DNA of 64,000 bases from Aliidiomarina halalkaliphila (GTDB lineage: Bacteria > Pseudomonadota > Gammaproteobacteria > Enterobacterales > Alteromonadaceae). Positions 35,412 through 45,605 of this stretch are shown here, piece after piece; position 1 is the first letter of the stretch; the number at the start of each line of letters is the position of its first letter. A program made the translations under genes and the position numbers. A model generated the notes under the pieces. It saw only the letters and a program-made list of their open reading frames with translations, did not search any database and was not told where the DNA came from. The stretch spans positions 186,001 through 250,000 of the forward strand of contig NZ_VJWL01000003.1 of the NCBI RefSeq assembly GCF_007096385.1. The letters are read 5' to 3'.

Positions 35412-35429
35412 TGTTCCATATATGGCACA
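35412..35429. promoter_or_regulatory. Imperfect palindrome in the azoR-lysR intergenic gap (candidate LysR-type operator)
   Basis: TGTTCCATATATGGCACA is an 18-base imperfect palindrome (one mismatched pair) with a perfect CCATATATGG core. It lies about 35 bases before the lysR start and 105 before azoR, where a regulator could act on both. Confidence 0.4.
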
Positions 35430-35463
35430 ATTTTTTTGATTGCCATGGGGAGGATGCTAGGTC

Positions 35464-36393
35464 ATGAAAGATATTACCAATTTGGCATGGTTTGCCCATG
35501 TGGTTGAACATGGCTCGTTTAGCGGAGCTGCGCGAGCGCTTGGCGTTCCGAAATCAACCCTAAGTCGCCGTATCGCCGATCTTGAAGATGAATTGGGCGT
35601 ACGGTTACTGAATCGCACCACGCGCAAGCTTTACCTCACCGATGTGGGGCGTGAATTTCTGGTGCATTGCCAAACGGTGGTGGCCGCGGCGGAAGCAGCC
35701 GAGCAAGTCACCCATTTTGTGCAGGAAAAACCGCGTGGCAAAGTACGCATTAGCAGCCCTTATGCCATTAGCCAGTCGCTACTCGTGTCTATTATGCCCG
35801 GTTTTCTTGCGCGCTATCCCGATGTTCAGATCGACTTAGTGATGACGAACAAACCGGTGAACCTTATTGAAGAGCAGGTCGATATTGCCCTTCGTGTACG
35901 TTCTACCATTGAAGACTCATCGTTGATTGCTCGGGAACTGTTGCCATCGGCATCTGCCCTATTTGCGAGCCCAGAATGTGTTACACGTTATGGTCTGCCT
36001 GAGCATCCCTTAGACCTGTCTGATTGGCCAACCTTATCCATGCACTATTCCTCGGGTCGTTATCAATGGAGCTTTACATCTCAGCATGGGGAATCGGTCA
36101 CCATGAACTATCAGCCACGGTTGATTACCGATGATCTTTGGGTATTACGTGAGGCTGCGGCTGAGCATCAGGGCGTGGTATCGTTACCGGTGTATCTGTG
36201 TCGTGATTATGTGGAACAAGGCCGGTTAGTGCGGGTGTTGCCCGAATGGCGATTACCTGTGGGTAAGCTGCACATGGTGTATCCTTATCGGCGAGGTTTA
36301 CTCCCTGCCGTGCGCGTGTTAATTGATTATCTCATTGAGTTTATGCCGGGCGCTGCGGGCTTGGCGGGTCTTGCGACAGATAGTGACGCATAG
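35464..36393 (+). CDS. LysR-family transcriptional regulator divergent from azoR
   Basis: A 309-residue regulator. The winged helix-turn-helix is at about 1-60 (HVVEHGSFSGAARALGVPKSTLSRRIADLEDELGVRLLNRTTR), close to the YafC/DsdC-like group, followed by a type 2 periplasmic-binding-fold sensor domain from about 88 (GKVRISSPYAISQSLL). Members of this type next to azoreductase genes usually respond to quinones or phenols. GGGGAGG lies upstream of ATG. A 71-base gap separates it from recC on the same strand, probably with a separate promoter for recC. Confidence 0.92.
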   Translation: MKDITNLAWFAHVVEHGSFSGAARALGVPKSTLSRRIADLEDELGVRLLNRTTRKLYLTDVGREFLVHCQTVVAAAEAAEQVTHFVQEKPRGKVRISSPYAISQSLLVSIMPGFLARYPDVQIDLVMTNKPVNLIEEQVDIALRVRSTIEDSSLIARELLPSASALFASPECVTRYGLPEHPLDLSDWPTLSMHYSSGRYQWSFTSQHGESVTMNYQPRLITDDLWVLREAAAEHQGVVSLPVYLCRDYVEQGRLVRVLPEWRLPVGKLHMVYPYRRGLLPAVRVLIDYLIEFMPGAAGLAGLATDSDA

Positions 36394-36464
36394 ATGAATT
36401 AAGATCAGGATACATTGTTTGCAAAGCACTGATAACAAAATGATCATCAAGGAATAGAACACAC

Positions 36465-39400
36465 ATGACGTTAACCCCAGGATTCGCCGTTCTCCATGGA
36501 AATCGCCTCGAGGTGTTACGCGAGGCGTTGGTGCAATGGATGGCCACTCATCCGCTTGCCCCGCTGGAAGAAGAACAAATACTGGTGCAAAGTAACGGCA
36601 TCGCCCAGTGGTTAAAAATGGCGTTGGCGAGCACCGCAGATGGTCACCCTGGGATTGCTGCAGGACTGCGTGTCGAACTACCCAATCAGTTTGTTTGGCG
36701 TTTATATCGGATGGCTCTTGGGGCCGATATTCCAGCCTCGTTACCCTATGATAAAAATAATTTAACCTGGCGCATTTTGCGCTTATTGCCGGCATTAACA
36801 GATTCAGTTTACGAACCGCTGCAACGTTATTTAAGTGACGATCAAGACGGCCGGAAAGCCTGGCACTTGGCCGCGCGGTTGGCCGACCTCTTCGATCAAT
36901 ATCAGGTGTATCGTGCTGATTGGTTGCAACAATGGACCGACGGCAATGATGTTTTGTTGCGCCAACAACAAGGCGATCAGATCGAGGTTCCCTTGGATCA
37001 AACATGGCAACCTGCACTGTGGCGGGCCTTGCGCACCGATTTGGAAGAGGCATTGCACGCTGCTAGTTATTCGAGTCGCGCTGATGTGCACCAGCGGGCT
37101 CTGCGGGCCCTGCAAACGCAAGATTTTCCGGCCCATAGCTTTCCTCAGCGGGTCATTGTATTTGGGGTGTCGTCGTTACCCCAGCAAACCTTGGAATTAC
37201 TGGCAGCACTGGGTAAACATAGCCAAGTATTGCTTGCCGTGCTCAATCCTTGTCGTCACTTCTGGGGCGATATCGCTACCGTGCGTGATGAAGTACGTCG
37301 CCAACAAAAGCGTCAACAACGAAAAGCCGGATTACCGGAAGCCCTTAGTGCGGAGAATCTTCATCTGTACGCGCCGCCATTGCTTGCTAGCTTGGGCAAG
37401 CAAGGACGCGACTATATTAGTTTGCTAGACCAATTTGATGAGCCAGAGCGGTACCGCGATTGGTTTGCGGACCGAATCGATATTTATAGTGAACCCCATA
37501 GCGCTAGCGCGTCCTCCCCCGATGCTGTGACGGTACTGCAGCAGCTCCAAGATGACATCTTGGAGCTACACCCACTTCCCGATACGCCGCGCCTATTAAA
37601 GGAGCAGGATAACAGCCTCACTTTTCATCGCTGTCACAGCCGCCAGCGTGAAGTGGAAGTACTGCAAGACCAACTGTTAAACGACTTTGCCGCGAACCCT
37701 GACCTCAAGCCGCGAGATGTGATTGTGATGACACCAGACATTGGTGAATACGCGCCTCACATTATGGCCGTGTTTGGGCGGATCGAGCGAGATGACCGGC
37801 GCTATATTCCGTTCAGTTTGGCGGATCAGGCGAGTCGTGGCCGAGTGCCTCTGCTTATTGCCCTGGAATATTTACTGAGCCTCCCGGATCAACGTATTAC
37901 CCTCAATGATGTGTTCGATTTGCTCGAAGTGCCCGCGATTCAGCGTCGTTTTGGCCTCGAACCCAGTGTGCTGCCGCAACTGCGCTTATGGCTCACTGAG
38001 TCCGGCGTGCGCTGGGGCTTAGATAAGTCTCATCGGGAGACCTTGGGTTTAGGGGCCATGGGTGATTCCTATAGCTGGATTTTTGGTATTGAACGAATGC
38101 TATTAGGCTACGCATTAGGGGACTCAGAGCTCGATGCTGAACACCCTGGTAATGCAGAGCAACAAAAGGAGCTGAGCCATTGGCAGGAGCGCCGACCGTA
38201 CTCAGAAGTTGCGGGCTTAGCAGCGACGGACCTTGGGCCAGTGTTGCGACTCTTGCATGCCCTGAAAGTGTGGATTCAAGCGTTAGGAACGGCGCCAACT
38301 CGCAGTGTGACCGAGTGGACCCATTTATTCTACGGGCGGCAATCGGATCAAGACGACATTCGCCAAAACTTGCTTGAGCAATTTTTTGATTTCCGCGATG
38401 ACCAAGACGAACGCTTGTTGGTGACCCTGACCGAAGCCTTGGAGCGAACCTTAGATGCGGCTGACGCTGGCGCCTTTGCTGGCGAAGTGAGTTTGGCGGT
38501 GATGCGGGATGCCTGGTTAGGGGAAGCGGAGCAGGCTGGTTTGAGTCAGCGCTTTATGGGTGGGCAAGTCACCTTTTCCACCTTGCTTCCAATGCGAGCC
38601 ATTCCGTTTCAGCGGATATACATGTTGGGCTTAAACGACGGGGATTATCCACGTTCTCGGCGTCCTGATGATTTCGATTTAATGGCGACCGAGTATCGAC
38701 CCGGAGACCGCTCTCGCCGAGATGACGATCGCTACCTTTTTTTGGAGGCGCTGCTCAGTGCTCGGGAATCCTTATATTTAAGTTATGTGGGCTGGAGTGA
38801 TCGGGACCGTTCGGAAAAGCCCGCCAGTGTGTTGGTAAATCAAGTGCGCGATTATATTGCCCAAAGTTGGGTAACGGAAAAAGGCGCCTCGGCGTTAGAC
38901 GTGCTCACCCATGACTATCCATTACAACCCTTTTCGGCGGCTTACTTTGACCCTGAAAGTACGCATCGAACCTATGCCCGTGAGTGGCAATCCCTTGCGG
39001 CGGAAGGTCCCGGGGAACGATCATTACCGCCTTTGGCAGAGATGCCCGAATGCACGCTCAATGACCTGATCCGTTTTATGCGGGATCCCGTGCGTTACTT
39101 TGTAGGGACACGACTGCAGAGTCGATTCTTCGATAGCGAATTAACCTTAAACGACGATGAGCCTTTTCAGCTCGATGGCCTCACGCGCTATCAGCTCACC
39201 CAGCAGCTGTTAAATGACGCCTTAAAACATGGCCCGGATTACGACATTCAGCAACGTATTCGTTTGTTCCGCGCTGAGGGGGTATTGCCCGTGGCGCTCT
39301 TTGGAAAGCATGCGGAGCGTGAGATCAGTCGTATTGTTGAGGTGGTAAAAGCCCGCGTGTTTGGTGATGCGCAGCATTGGCAAGCGAGCGGTGAGCCACT

Positions 39401-39992
39401 CAGCATAAATCTGTCACTGTCGTCGCCCGCTCCTTCTGTCCAGTCTGAGCCGCTGATGTTGAGTGGTCACATTGATGCGCTCTTCCAGAACGAGGCTAAC
39501 GAGCAGGCATTGGTGCTGGCGCGGCCTACGGCGGTAAGTGATAAAGGCCAGCCACGCTGGGAAAATCTAATGGATGCGTGGATTCAGCAGCTCGCTGCAA
39601 ACGCGGCCGGTCACCCGGTACGGATTTGGCAGTTTGGTTTAGATACCCACGTGAGCATTCCGCCTTGGCCACAAGAGGAAGCGCACGCGCAGTTGCAAGC
39701 CTTGGTGGCCTTGTGGTGGCAAGGATTACAACAGCCACTGCCGATAGCGCGGAAAACCTCAATATTGGCGCTGCTGGGGGGCACTGATAGTAGCCTTGAA
39801 ACCAGTTACGAGGGCGGATTTACCCGCACAGGTGAAGTACAGAAATCCGCAGAATTGGCGCGCTACTATCCCACCCTGGAATCACTCATGCATGCGGATT
39901 TCATGGCGTGGAGTGAGCGCTTATATGGGCCTCTAGTGCGCACGGCTTGCGAAGTCGGTGGGCAAGAATCAAGACAAGGAGCGTCGGAATGA
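36465..39992 (+). CDS. recC: Exodeoxyribonuclease V subunit RecC
   Basis: A 1175-residue subunit of RecBCD, which repairs double-strand breaks and degrades unprotected DNA. RecC recognises the Chi sequence and splits the duplex; it is a dead helicase/nuclease relative. Family segments: FAVLHGNRLEVLREALVQW at the start, LVQSNGIAQWLKMALA, RVIVFGVSSLPQQTLELLAALG and, further on, MLGLNDGDYPRSRRPDDFDLM. Length is close to E. coli RecC (1122). AAGGAA precedes the ATG. The E. coli ptrA gene between recC and recB is absent; recB follows with a 4-base overlap. Confidence 0.95.
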   Translation: MTLTPGFAVLHGNRLEVLREALVQWMATHPLAPLEEEQILVQSNGIAQWLKMALASTADGHPGIAAGLRVELPNQFVWRLYRMALGADIPASLPYDKNNLTWRILRLLPALTDSVYEPLQRYLSDDQDGRKAWHLAARLADLFDQYQVYRADWLQQWTDGNDVLLRQQQGDQIEVPLDQTWQPALWRALRTDLEEALHAASYSSRADVHQRALRALQTQDFPAHSFPQRVIVFGVSSLPQQTLELLAALGKHSQVLLAVLNPCRHFWGDIATVRDEVRRQQKRQQRKAGLPEALSAENLHLYAPPLLASLGKQGRDYISLLDQFDEPERYRDWFADRIDIYSEPHSASASSPDAVTVLQQLQDDILELHPLPDTPRLLKEQDNSLTFHRCHSRQREVEVLQDQLLNDFAANPDLKPRDVIVMTPDIGEYAPHIMAVFGRIERDDRRYIPFSLADQASRGRVPLLIALEYLLSLPDQRITLNDVFDLLEVPAIQRRFGLEPSVLPQLRLWLTESGVRWGLDKSHRETLGLGAMGDSYSWIFGIERMLLGYALGDSELDAEHPGNAEQQKELSHWQERRPYSEVAGLAATDLGPVLRLLHALKVWIQALGTAPTRSVTEWTHLFYGRQSDQDDIRQNLLEQFFDFRDDQDERLLVTLTEALERTLDAADAGAFAGEVSLAVMRDAWLGEAEQAGLSQRFMGGQVTFSTLLPMRAIPFQRIYMLGLNDGDYPRSRRPDDFDLMATEYRPGDRSRRDDDRYLFLEALLSARESLYLSYVGWSDRDRSEKPASVLVNQVRDYIAQSWVTEKGASALDVLTHDYPLQPFSAAYFDPESTHRTYAREWQSLAAEGPGERSLPPLAEMPECTLNDLIRFMRDPVRYFVGTRLQSRFFDSELTLNDDEPFQLDGLTRYQLTQQLLNDALKHGPDYDIQQRIRLFRAEGVLPVALFGKHAEREISRIVEVVKARVFGDAQHWQASGEPLSINLSLSSPAPSVQSEPLMLSGHIDALFQNEANEQALVLARPTAVSDKGQPRWENLMDAWIQQLAANAAGHPVRIWQFGLDTHVSIPPWPQEEAHAQLQALVALWWQGLQQPLPIARKTSILALLGGTDSSLETSYEGGFTRTGEVQKSAELARYYPTLESLMHADFMAWSERLYGPLVRTACEVGGQESRQGASE

Positions 39993-42900
39993 GTGCCATC
40001 AATTTACAGCCATTGGAATTCCCACTCCAAGGTGTGCAGCTGATTGAAGCGAGTGCGGGTACCGGGAAAACCTATACCCTGGCCGCGCTTTATGTGCGTT
40101 TAGTATTAGCTCACGGACGCAATGCGGTACAAGAGCCGCCTCACGGCCGCGCTCTTCTGCCGCCACAAATTTTGGTGGTGACCTTTACCACCGCCGCCAC
40201 GGAAGAACTGCGGGATCGGATTCGGGCACGCTTGGTGGAAGCGGCGGCGGTGTTTCGAGGTCAGCCCAGCAACGATGCATTCTTACAGGAACTGCTTAAC
40301 GAATACGATAGCAATGACTACGGACGCTGTGCGGCGCAACTGCAATTAGCGGCGGAATGGATGGATGACGCCGCCATCTTTACGATTCACGGTTGGTGTC
40401 AGCGTATGCTCAGTGAGCATGCGTTTGATTCAGGGTTGGGATTTCAGCAGGAAATGGCCCACGATCTCGACGACATGATGCTCGGTGTGGCTCGCGATTA
40501 CTGGCGTACGTGGTTGTATGAGCTGAGCGATGCCCGGGTTCTAGACGATCTCGGCCCGCTAGCGCAATCGCCTGAGCAACTCTTAGGGGAATGTCGACCC
40601 TGGTTGCGGCCGGAGCGTGGCGCAATGCAATTCCATGCAGCAGGTCAGGCACTGCCGAAAGCCCATTCGCCAAAAGAAGCAAGCGGGGCGTTACAGTCGT
40701 GGTATCAGAAGCTGGATCAACGCATTGCGCAGCTTAAGCCATTACTGACGGCAGACACCTTGGCATTTTTAGATGACTTATATGAGCAAGGGCACCTGAA
40801 GAAAAATATCTTTCAGCCAAAAACCTGGTTCAGTAAAGAACGCCCCTTGTTGCAGCAATGGTTGAGTAATCCAAACTGGATAAATGTGTTGAGTAGCGAA
40901 GGGGAGGCTTGGGTCACCAAATTTGCGCGCCGTAAAGTAGAGGCATCACTGAAGAAAGGAAGCGAGTTACCCGAGCATCCGTTGTTTGATGCACTCGATC
41001 AACTCCAAGATTTCCTCGCCACACGCCCAGAGATTCGTTTGGGCGTATTGAGCCACGCTGCGGAGTGGCTGGCCGAGGGCATCGAAACACAAAAACAGCG
41101 TACTGCGACCATGGGCTTTGACGACTTGCTGACGCGTTTACACAGTGCCTTAACGCGGCCCGGAGGCGAGGTGCTTGCGGAGCGTATTCGCAGTCAATTT
41201 CCCGTGGCCATGGTGGATGAGTTTCAAGATACCGACCCCATTCAGTTTGCGATTTTCCAGCATATCTATCCGGATGTGTCTGCCACTGACTACAACCTCA
41301 CACTGGTGGGCGATCCGAAACAGGCGATTTATAGCTTCCGGGGGGCCGATTTAAATACCTACCTGCAAGCGCGGCGGTGGACGCAAGGGCGCCATTACAA
41401 TCTGCCACGTAATTTCCGTTCCACCCAAGATTTAGTGGCAGCGGTGAACGCATTATTTGTGCACGGAGAAAACCTCGAACGTGGCGCCTTTGGTTTTAAA
41501 AACGTGAGCGATAATGAGCTGCCGTATTTCCCGGTGTCGGCGCACGGCCAGACATGGGCGTATGAAGAAGACGGTACAGCCATGCCCCCGGTGTCTTATT
41601 GGTTGGCGTCAGAACTTCCAGGTGAGTATAGAAAAGCGGCCTATCAGCGTGATATGGCCGCCGCCTGTGCGAATCGTATCGCTGCGATGTTAAATGGCTC
41701 TGCTGCGGGCATTCATGGTTTGCGTGGCGAAGAGGGATTGCAGCCGTTGCAACCGAACTCGTTTGCGGTGCTCGTACGCAGTAAAGGCGAAGCGCGGGTG
41801 ATGCAAGACGCACTAGCGCAGCATCAAATTCGCTCGGTCTTTTTATCGGATCGGGAATCGGTATTTGCCAGTGAAGAAGCCCAACTCTTATTAGCTTGGA
41901 TGCAAGCCGTGTATGCGCCGGAGGATGAACAAAAACTTCGGGCAGCCCTGATGCTGCGGTTATCAATGCAAAGCGATGCACAGCTTGCAGAATGGCTCGA
42001 CGATGAACAAAGTTGGGAGCAAGTCACCGACCATATCCGAGACTTCCAACGCATTTGGCGTTGGCAGGGCATTCTCCCGATGGTGCAAGCCTGGCTGCAT
42101 CGGTTTGCTTTGCCGAGCCGCTGGCTGTCGCTCAATAATGGTGAGCGAGTCCTCACCAACATATTACATTTGGCGGAATTGCTACAGCGCGAGAGTGCGC
42201 AACGGGATGGAGAAACTGGCTTAATGCGTTGGTTTGCAGCGCATATGCAGCAACCCTCGAGCGCTGAAGAGCAAATTCAACGTCTGGAAAGCGATGCCAG
42301 TCGTGTACAAATTGTGACCATTCATAAATCGAAAGGCTTGCAGTACGATTTTGTGTTCTTACCTTTTATCTGCGCTGCTCGCGACGTAAAAAACAAAGGT
42401 GCGATTCGCTATTCGGATAACTTCCAGATAATTCTGGATGTGATGCCCAGTGAAGATACGGTCGCGCGCGCAGACTGGGAACGGTTACAAGAGGATGTTC
42501 GTCTACTTTATGTGGCGCTTACCCGCCCGGTCTATGGTTGTTGGCTTGGCCTAGCCAGCTTTAGTGAAGGGCGAGGAAGCAAAAGCAGTATCGGCAAAAG
42601 TGCTTTGGGCTATTTATTGCAGCTCACCTCCGAGACTCAGCCCAGTGATTTTCAGCAGGCCTTGGAGTCCTTGCCTTGGGCACGCGAAAAACTGCCCGAG
42701 GATGCCTATGTTCACATCCCAGAGCATACAGAAGCCCGGGTGCCGGCGCTGACTCTAGCGCGCTCGGTAGCACCGGAACGTTGGTGGATCGCCAGCTACT
42801 CGGCGTTAAAAACAGATACCCAAGCATCTGCGCAGGGCGCGCCAGATACCGCTCGCCAAGAGCAGCACCAAGACGACGAAGGTGAGCTTGATGGTGCGGA

Positions 42901-43705
42901 TGCAGAATCCAAGGCACTCTCAGCTCCTGCCGTTGCACTGGGAGACTCCAGCACCACAGATATGGGCCTGCATGATTTTCCTCGCGGTGCCAGCATGGGT
43001 ACCTTTTTGCATGGCTTACTCGAATGGGCGTGTGAGCAAGGCTTTGCTGAGAGTGCGCTCTTATCCCAAGAACAAGCCCACCTACTTGAGCGGCGTTTGC
43101 AACAGCGTGGCCTTGCTGAACATACAGCGGCCATTAAAAAGTGGCTGAAGGATATGCTCACAACCCCGTTGGCACTTCCCGAACATGAGCAAAGTATGAG
43201 TCTGGCGACCCTCAGCAGCAGTGTATCGGAACTTGAGTTTTGGCTAGAAGCACAGCATATCTCAGTGGCCGATTTGGACCGTTTGGTCCAGCGTTATTTC
43301 TGGCCAGAAGAGGCGCGCGCAAATCTGTTGCCTGAAACCCTAAATGGCATGTTGAAGGGCTTTATCGACCTGACTTTTGTGGCCGCAGATGGGCGCTACT
43401 GGGTGTGTGATTATAAATCCAATTGGTTGGGTGACAGCACCGCTGCTTATACGGACGCGTCTATGCGCAAAGCCATGTTAGGGAAACGCTACGATGTGCA
43501 AGCGGCCTTGTATTTATTCGCCTTACACCGTTTATTGAAAGCACGGATTCCTAACTATATGGCGAATCCACAACAGCATTTGGGCGGCGCTATGTATTGG
43601 TTTATTCGCGAACCCGAGCAAGGGCAATTATGGATGCCAGCGGCCCATCAATTTTTAGAAGAGATGGACGCCTTGTTTGCTGCTTCAGCGGAGGTCGCCC
43701 TATGA
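39989..43705 (+). CDS. recB: Exodeoxyribonuclease V subunit RecB
   Basis: A 1238-residue 3'-to-5' helicase and nuclease. Helicase motifs: Walker A ASAGTGKTYT at 21-30, motif II VDEFQDTDP, motif III LVGDPKQAIYSFRGAD, motif IV LPRNFRST and motif V IHKSKGLQYDFVFLP. The C-terminal nuclease keeps GFIDLTF and VCDYKSNWLG, which supply the catalytic aspartates and lysine. The start at 39989 overlaps the recC stop as ATGA and follows AAGGAG. It lacks nothing relative to the 1180-residue E. coli protein; a low-complexity acidic linker is seen at about 950-985. Confidence 0.96.
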   Translation: MSAINLQPLEFPLQGVQLIEASAGTGKTYTLAALYVRLVLAHGRNAVQEPPHGRALLPPQILVVTFTTAATEELRDRIRARLVEAAAVFRGQPSNDAFLQELLNEYDSNDYGRCAAQLQLAAEWMDDAAIFTIHGWCQRMLSEHAFDSGLGFQQEMAHDLDDMMLGVARDYWRTWLYELSDARVLDDLGPLAQSPEQLLGECRPWLRPERGAMQFHAAGQALPKAHSPKEASGALQSWYQKLDQRIAQLKPLLTADTLAFLDDLYEQGHLKKNIFQPKTWFSKERPLLQQWLSNPNWINVLSSEGEAWVTKFARRKVEASLKKGSELPEHPLFDALDQLQDFLATRPEIRLGVLSHAAEWLAEGIETQKQRTATMGFDDLLTRLHSALTRPGGEVLAERIRSQFPVAMVDEFQDTDPIQFAIFQHIYPDVSATDYNLTLVGDPKQAIYSFRGADLNTYLQARRWTQGRHYNLPRNFRSTQDLVAAVNALFVHGENLERGAFGFKNVSDNELPYFPVSAHGQTWAYEEDGTAMPPVSYWLASELPGEYRKAAYQRDMAAACANRIAAMLNGSAAGIHGLRGEEGLQPLQPNSFAVLVRSKGEARVMQDALAQHQIRSVFLSDRESVFASEEAQLLLAWMQAVYAPEDEQKLRAALMLRLSMQSDAQLAEWLDDEQSWEQVTDHIRDFQRIWRWQGILPMVQAWLHRFALPSRWLSLNNGERVLTNILHLAELLQRESAQRDGETGLMRWFAAHMQQPSSAEEQIQRLESDASRVQIVTIHKSKGLQYDFVFLPFICAARDVKNKGAIRYSDNFQIILDVMPSEDTVARADWERLQEDVRLLYVALTRPVYGCWLGLASFSEGRGSKSSIGKSALGYLLQLTSETQPSDFQQALESLPWAREKLPEDAYVHIPEHTEARVPALTLARSVAPERWWIASYSALKTDTQASAQGAPDTARQEQHQDDEGELDGADAESKALSAPAVALGDSSTTDMGLHDFPRGASMGTFLHGLLEWACEQGFAESALLSQEQAHLLERRLQQRGLAEHTAAIKKWLKDMLTTPLALPEHEQSMSLATLSSSVSELEFWLEAQHISVADLDRLVQRYFWPEEARANLLPETLNGMLKGFIDLTFVAADGRYWVCDYKSNWLGDSTAAYTDASMRKAMLGKRYDVQAALYLFALHRLLKARIPNYMANPQQHLGGAMYWFIREPEQGQLWMPAAHQFLEEMDALFAASAEVAL

Positions 43706-45594
43706 ATCTAAATGATATGCAGCGGCTACTGACCGCTTTGGTCGATGCTCATATTTTTAGAGCGGTGGATGCGGAGTTGCCTGTTGTTTTGCATCGGATG
43801 GCAGCGCAGCCGGATCCACTACTCTGGTGGCTCACGGCATTGGTCAGTTATCAATACGGTCGCGGCCATACCTGTTTATTAATTTCACAACTTTGTGAAC
43901 AGCCGCAAGTAGTGCTTTCTATAGGTAGTGATGACCTGTGGCGCTTGTCGGAAAGAAATCAGGAACGTTGGCAACAAGCGCTGGGGTTGCTAGAGCCAAA
44001 CGCCATCCATCAGGCCCTCGACTCGTTATGGGTTCAGCGCGACGGTAGCGGAGATCAGGCACCGCTTACTTGGGTTAACAACCGTATTTACCTGACCCGT
44101 TTGTATCGGGCAGAGGCGTTGGTGAAGGCGGCAGTACAGGTTCGCTTGCCCTTTCAGGCGATTCCACAGTCGACCTTACAACCTCTGATTGATGTCGCCT
44201 TTCCCGAGGCCGAGCAGGCCCGAAATCGTCAAGAAGTGCATTGGCAGAGCCTAGCATGCGCTCTTGCGGTGCAACGGCGTTTTTGCATTATTACCGGTGG
44301 GCCAGGTACGGGCAAAACCACCACGGTGGTGCGCTTGCTGGCGGTATTGCTGCAAGCCCGGGATAGCCAATTGCGTATCGCCTTAGCGGCGCCTACAGGG
44401 AAAGCCGCCGCCCGCCTTACCGAATCCATTCGGGATAAAATCAGTGAGCTGCCCTGTGCTTGGCAGGAGGATATTCCCACAGACGTCGTCACTCTGCATA
44501 AACTGCTAGGTGCCCGACCGCATCGACGCGGATTTCGTTACCACCAGAGAAATCCGCTACCTGCGGATGTGGTGGTGATCGATGAAGCCTCCATGATCGA
44601 TGTGGAAATGATGGCCGCGTTGATGGCGGCCCTGCCTGCCCATGGGCAGCTCATTTTATTGGGTGATAAAGATCAATTGGCCTCGGTAGAAGCAGGCTCT
44701 GTGCTCGGGGATTTCTGTGCGGGGGCCGAACAAGGGGGGTATAACAGTGACACCTTGACGCATATTACTCCTTATGCAACCGCATCGTTACAGCCCTATC
44801 ACGGCGATGGTAGTGCTTATAATCAAGCGACCGTGATGCTGCGGGTGAGTCATCGCTTCGATGCCTCCTCGGGCATTGGCCAATTGGCGAAAGCGGTAAA
44901 TCACGGGGCTGATTATTCGGATCTGTTCTCTCAGTTTAGTGACATCGATTGGTTACAAGGCGAAGCGGTGGAACAATTCCAGGCCTTGGTGGTGTCAGGT
45001 TATCGAGATTATCTGGAGCTCGTGCAGAGAGGCCCGCAAGACAACGACGACGTTCACTTACAATTGTGGGCAAAAGCCGTTTTGAAACAGCATCGGGCAT
45101 TTCAGGTTTTAGTGGCATTGCGTCAAGGCGACTGGGGCGTTACAGGATTGAATCAGCGTATTGCTGATTGGTTATACGGGGCCAAGCTGATTCCTACCAC
45201 TCAGGGCTGGTATGCCGGTCGTCCGGTGTTAGTGCGTCGTAACAACTACGGTTTGAAACTGATGAATGGCGATATCGGCATGACGTTAGTGGACCCAAAC
45301 AGTGGTCGCTTGCGAGTCGCTTTTGAGCAGCCTGATGGCAGTATTAAATGGATCTTACCCAGCCGTCTGGCAGATGTGGAAACAGTGTTCGCGCTTACGG
45401 TGCATAAATCTCAGGGCTCCGAGTTTAAACACGCGGTGCTTGCGTTGCCTGAGCGGATGAATCCGGTGCTCACCCGTGAATTGATCTATACAGGAATTAC
45501 GCGGGCCAGTCAGAAGTTCACGCTATTAACACCCGAGCCGCAGGTATTCGCCGAAGCGGTGCAGACTCAGGTGTTACGCAGTAGTGGATTATAA
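43702..45594 (+). CDS. recD: Exodeoxyribonuclease V subunit RecD
   Basis: A 630-residue 5'-to-3' SF1 helicase, the fast motor of RecBCD. It has Walker A GGPGTGKTTTVVR at about 197-209, motif II VVIDEASMID, GDKDQLASVEAGSVLGDFC, and the C-terminal TVHKSQGSEF and TGITRAS motifs. An N-terminal region (1-150) interacts with RecC. ATG at 43702 overlaps the recB stop and follows GGAGG. Length is close to E. coli RecD (608). The stop is 11 bases from that of the convergent peroxiredoxin gene, with no visible terminator between. Confidence 0.96.
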   Translation: MNLNDMQRLLTALVDAHIFRAVDAELPVVLHRMAAQPDPLLWWLTALVSYQYGRGHTCLLISQLCEQPQVVLSIGSDDLWRLSERNQERWQQALGLLEPNAIHQALDSLWVQRDGSGDQAPLTWVNNRIYLTRLYRAEALVKAAVQVRLPFQAIPQSTLQPLIDVAFPEAEQARNRQEVHWQSLACALAVQRRFCIITGGPGTGKTTTVVRLLAVLLQARDSQLRIALAAPTGKAAARLTESIRDKISELPCAWQEDIPTDVVTLHKLLGARPHRRGFRYHQRNPLPADVVVIDEASMIDVEMMAALMAALPAHGQLILLGDKDQLASVEAGSVLGDFCAGAEQGGYNSDTLTHITPYATASLQPYHGDGSAYNQATVMLRVSHRFDASSGIGQLAKAVNHGADYSDLFSQFSDIDWLQGEAVEQFQALVVSGYRDYLELVQRGPQDNDDVHLQLWAKAVLKQHRAFQVLVALRQGDWGVTGLNQRIADWLYGAKLIPTTQGWYAGRPVLVRRNNYGLKLMNGDIGMTLVDPNSGRLRVAFEQPDGSIKWILPSRLADVETVFALTVHKSQGSEFKHAVLALPERMNPVLTRELIYTGITRASQKFTLLTPEPQVFAEAVQTQVLRSSGL

Positions 45595-45605
45595 ACGAAT
45601 CAGGG

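Noticed and set aside
36319-37053. A 244-codon minus-strand frame across the lysR-recC junction
   Set aside because: It lies opposite two well-supported genes and its translation is low in pattern, rich in Arg/Pro/His.
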